Part shown: one piece after another, positions 7,210 through 8,965 of the stretch
How positions within the stretch are numbered: position 1 is the stretch's first letter
Layout: every line of letters begins with the position of its first letter
From: CAZKDV01 sp964551645
GTDB taxonomy: Bacteria; Bacteroidota; Bacteroidia; Bacteroidales; DTU049
DNA length: 8,965 nucleotides
Direction: 5' to 3'
NCBI GenBank assembly: GCA_964551645.1
Contig: CAZKDV010000095.1
Location: forward strand, 1 to 8,965
Position numbers and translations under genes: made by a program
The notes under the pieces: model-generated
What the model was told of the DNA's origin: nothing
The model's database searches: none
Seen by the model: the letters and a program-made list of their open reading frames with translations, nothing else

Positions 7210-7868
7210 AATATGAAAATAATGAAGAGATGATTATTACTACGATTACAGAAAAAATACACACATATAATAATTTTCCAAATAAAGAAAAAATAGTTTC
7301 CGAATTATATCAAAAAGCATTGCCTAAAAGCAGAATTGCTTTTCCTAATGAAAATATTACCCCTGTTCAAAGTGCTGTTTTACTTTTATTATATCCCAAA
7401 AATGGGCAAACTCATTTAGTGTTTATTGAAAGAACTAAAGATAACAGAGTTCATAGTGGACAAATTGCATTTCCAGGCGGTCGCTTTGATAGTGAAGCAG
7501 GCGATATCACTTTGGAAGATACGGCACTTCGTGAAACTTATGAAGAAATAGGCATTGCAAAGGAAAACATTGTAACAATAGGAAAGTTATCGGATTTGTA
7601 TATAGCTCCGAGTAATTTCAATGTTGCTCCATTTATTGCTTATATGCACTCAACTCCCTATTTTGTCAGGTGTGAAGAAGAAGTAAATAAAATACTTGAA
7701 ATTCCACTATCTGCCTTATTAAAGCAAAATAAGTTGAAAATTGCTGAATTTGAAACATATAGCGGAAAAATTTCAGCTCCGTGTTATATGTGGAACGATA
7801 TTAAGATTTGGGGCGCAACGGCTATGATGCTTACAGAGTTTTTGTTTGTTATGCAATTAGAAGTTTAG
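7197..7868 (+). CDS. Nudix hydrolase, CoA-pyrophosphatase type
   Basis: A 223-residue Nudix enzyme. The segment ERTKDNRVHSGQIAFPGG (78-95) matches the extra signature found upstream of the Nudix box in CoA pyrophosphatases (NudL and peroxisomal NUDT7 relatives). The Nudix box core is RETYEEIGI (112-120), with E113, E116 and E117 as metal ligands. The loop between G95 and R112 holds 16 residues, against 13 in the standard box. The C-terminal WGATAMMLTEFL (205-216) is also usual for the family. The likely reaction is Mg2+-dependent hydrolysis of CoA or its derivatives to 4'-phosphopantetheine and adenosine 3',5'-bisphosphate; substrate is inferred from the motif only. The ATG at 7197 overlaps the glycosyltransferase by 13 bases; a second in-frame ATG at 7230 lies 20 bases past that stop and would give 212 residues, with the domain intact either way. 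The overlap or close spacing suggests co-transcription and perhaps translational coupling. Confidence 0.88.
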   Translation: MLEIEYENNEEMIITTITEKIHTYNNFPNKEKIVSELYQKALPKSRIAFPNENITPVQSAVLLLLYPKNGQTHLVFIERTKDNRVHSGQIAFPGGRFDSEAGDITLEDTALRETYEEIGIAKENIVTIGKLSDLYIAPSNFNVAPFIAYMHSTPYFVRCEEEVNKILEIPLSALLKQNKLKIAEFETYSGKISAPCYMWNDIKIWGATAMMLTEFLFVMQLEV

Positions 7869-7874
7869 TTTTTT

Positions 7875-8965
7875 TCAACATTCATAATTTGTTTTTGCCG
7901 TATCGGCGGGCATGTTCGGAATAACCACATCATGCTTGATTATCCCTTTTTCTTTCCATCTTCCTGTTTTATATACTATCCATGAGAAGACTAAACCAAT
8001 AATCCATGCAATGGGTATTCCCCACCATATTCCGTTAGTGCCAATTTCTCGCGACAGCAAGTAAGATAGAGGAATACGAATAATCCATAAGGAAAAAAGT
8101 GTAGCAAACATGGGCATTATAGTATCTCCGGCACCACGCAAAACACCGTGTATCATAAACATTGACCCAAAAATAATATAAAAACCACTAACAATAATCA
8201 AGTATTCTCCCCCGATTTTAATAACATCAGGATCCATATTGAAAAGTCCGACAATTTGATGTCTAAAAACTACACAAATAATAGTTAGACTTATGGTAAT
8301 CAAAAAATTAGCCCAAAATGAAAAATTAAAACCTTTGTAAACTCTGCTTGCTTTGTTTGCACCTATATTTTGTCCAACAAACATTGATAAAGCAGCCGAC
8401 AGGTTCATAGCCGGAAGCACAATAAATGTTTCTATTCTTGTAACCACAGTATATGCAGCCATTGCACTTGTTCCAAACTCACTAACAATACGCACTAAAG
8501 CCATTATTCCGAGAGCAACAAATGTTTGTTGAAAGCCAGTAGGTAGTCCAATTCTCAAACTTTGAAATAAAATCTTTTTGCAAAAACCAATTTTGGTAAA
8601 AGCAATTCTAATAAATGGATGTTTTTTGTTGATATACAAGGCGTTTGCTACAAATGCCACACATTGAGAAATTNNNNNNNNNNAGCCCATGCAACTCCTT
8701 CAATGCCCCATGAAAAAACAACTACAAAAACAAGGTCTAAAACTACATTTAATAAAGTGCTGAAAATTAAAAAATATAAAGGTGTTTTCGAATCGCCTAA
8801 ACCTCTTAAAATAGCATGTGTGCCATTAAAACCAAACATAAACACTAACCCCACTAAATATATTTTGTAATATGCAGTTGTATCACTAACAATTTCACTT
8901 GGGAGTTTTAAAATAGAAATAACAGGATTTGCAAATAAAAGACCCAAAATAGTAAGTATTACTGC
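7875..8965 (-). CDS. MATE-family efflux transporter, N-terminus beyond window, interrupted by N gap
   Basis: An inner-membrane antiporter of the MATE family (NorM/DinF-like) that exports drugs or other organic cations in exchange for Na+ or H+. Two open segments on the - strand belong to one gene: 94 codons from 8965 to 8684 and 265 codons plus stop from 8672 to 7875. Both are rich in hydrophobic helices. The paired MATE half-repeats are visible as RGLGDSKTP (8780-8806) followed by a segment with STLLNVVLDLVF, and RGAGDTIMP (8112-8138) followed by FSLWIIRIPLSYLL. Between them lies a cytoplasmic-loop stretch ending GLPTGFQQTFVALG, then GQNIGANK, another common MATE block. The C-terminal tail is polar. 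The reading frame is open to the right edge, so the start is outside; against about 450 residues for the family, some 80-90 N-terminal residues are missing. The run of Ns puts the two segments out of frame as written, most likely an artefact of the placeholder length and not a true frameshift. Substrate cannot be predicted. Confidence 0.9.
8674..8683. other. Assembly gap (10 N) inside the MATE gene
   Basis: Ten Ns join two contig ends within one coding region. Left and right flanks encode GVAWA (8684-8698) and ISQC (8661-8672) of the MATE protein. With the leftover base at 8673, the frame is kept only if the true gap is 2, 5, 8... bases, so ten is a placeholder. MATE proteins often read A-T-V-I-S-Q here, which would need two residues, i.e. 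five unknown bases. Confidence 0.9.

Noticed and set aside
7897..7907. Small hairpin GCCG-TAT-CGGC as a terminator
   Set aside because: The stem is only 4 bp, sits in the MATE coding sequence, and no T-run follows it on either strand.
8619..8870. Open frame on the + strand across the N gap
   Set aside because: It lies opposite the MATE gene, its product has no recognisable features, and it is open partly because Ns cannot form stops.
1..8965. Search by eye for tRNA, rRNA, CRISPR repeats, insertion sequences, toxin-antitoxin or defence genes
   Set aside because: None was seen: there are no regularly spaced repeats, no transposase or integrase motifs, and no GC-rich structured RNA islands in this AT-rich window.

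Overview
The window is a low-GC bacterial chromosome segment that looks like Bacteroidetes (Bacteroidota). Three things point there: an alternative GlmU-like protein of the type known from that phylum, promoter-like elements resembling the Bacteroides pattern (-33 TTG/TTTG, about 20 bases, -7 TAnnTTTG), and starts without clear Shine-Dalgarno sequences. A run of 10 Ns near the right end suggests a draft or metagenome assembly. This placement comes from reading the sequence, not from a database search.

Layout: positions 1-314 are very AT-rich and hold no convincing gene, only a small inverted repeat and a good promoter candidate next to the first gene. Five genes follow on the + strand: a RecQ-family DNA helicase (315-2234), a GlmU-like sugar nucleotidyltransferase/acyltransferase (2313-3518), the ATP-dependent protease Lon (3579-6005), a GT4-type glycosyltransferase (6064-7209), and a Nudix hydrolase of the CoA-pyrophosphatase type (7197-7868) that overlaps the glycosyltransferase by 13 bases. 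A MATE-family multidrug/Na+ antiporter lies convergently on the - strand. It ends 6 bases from the Nudix stop, is interrupted by the N gap, and runs off the right edge.

The genes do not form an obvious single pathway. The helicase (genome maintenance), Lon (protein quality control), the Nudix enzyme (nucleotide clean-up) and the MATE pump are housekeeping or stress functions. The GlmU-like protein and the glycosyltransferase plausibly serve cell-envelope sugar metabolism. Only the glycosyltransferase-Nudix pair is tightly coupled. The recQ, GlmU-like and lon genes each have their own promoter-like element. I found no RNA genes, CRISPR array, insertion sequence, phage gene or defence system. 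I see no undescribed biological system here. The points most worth a second look are the long insertion in the RecQ protein, the unusual GlmU architecture, and the gap that splits the MATE gene.
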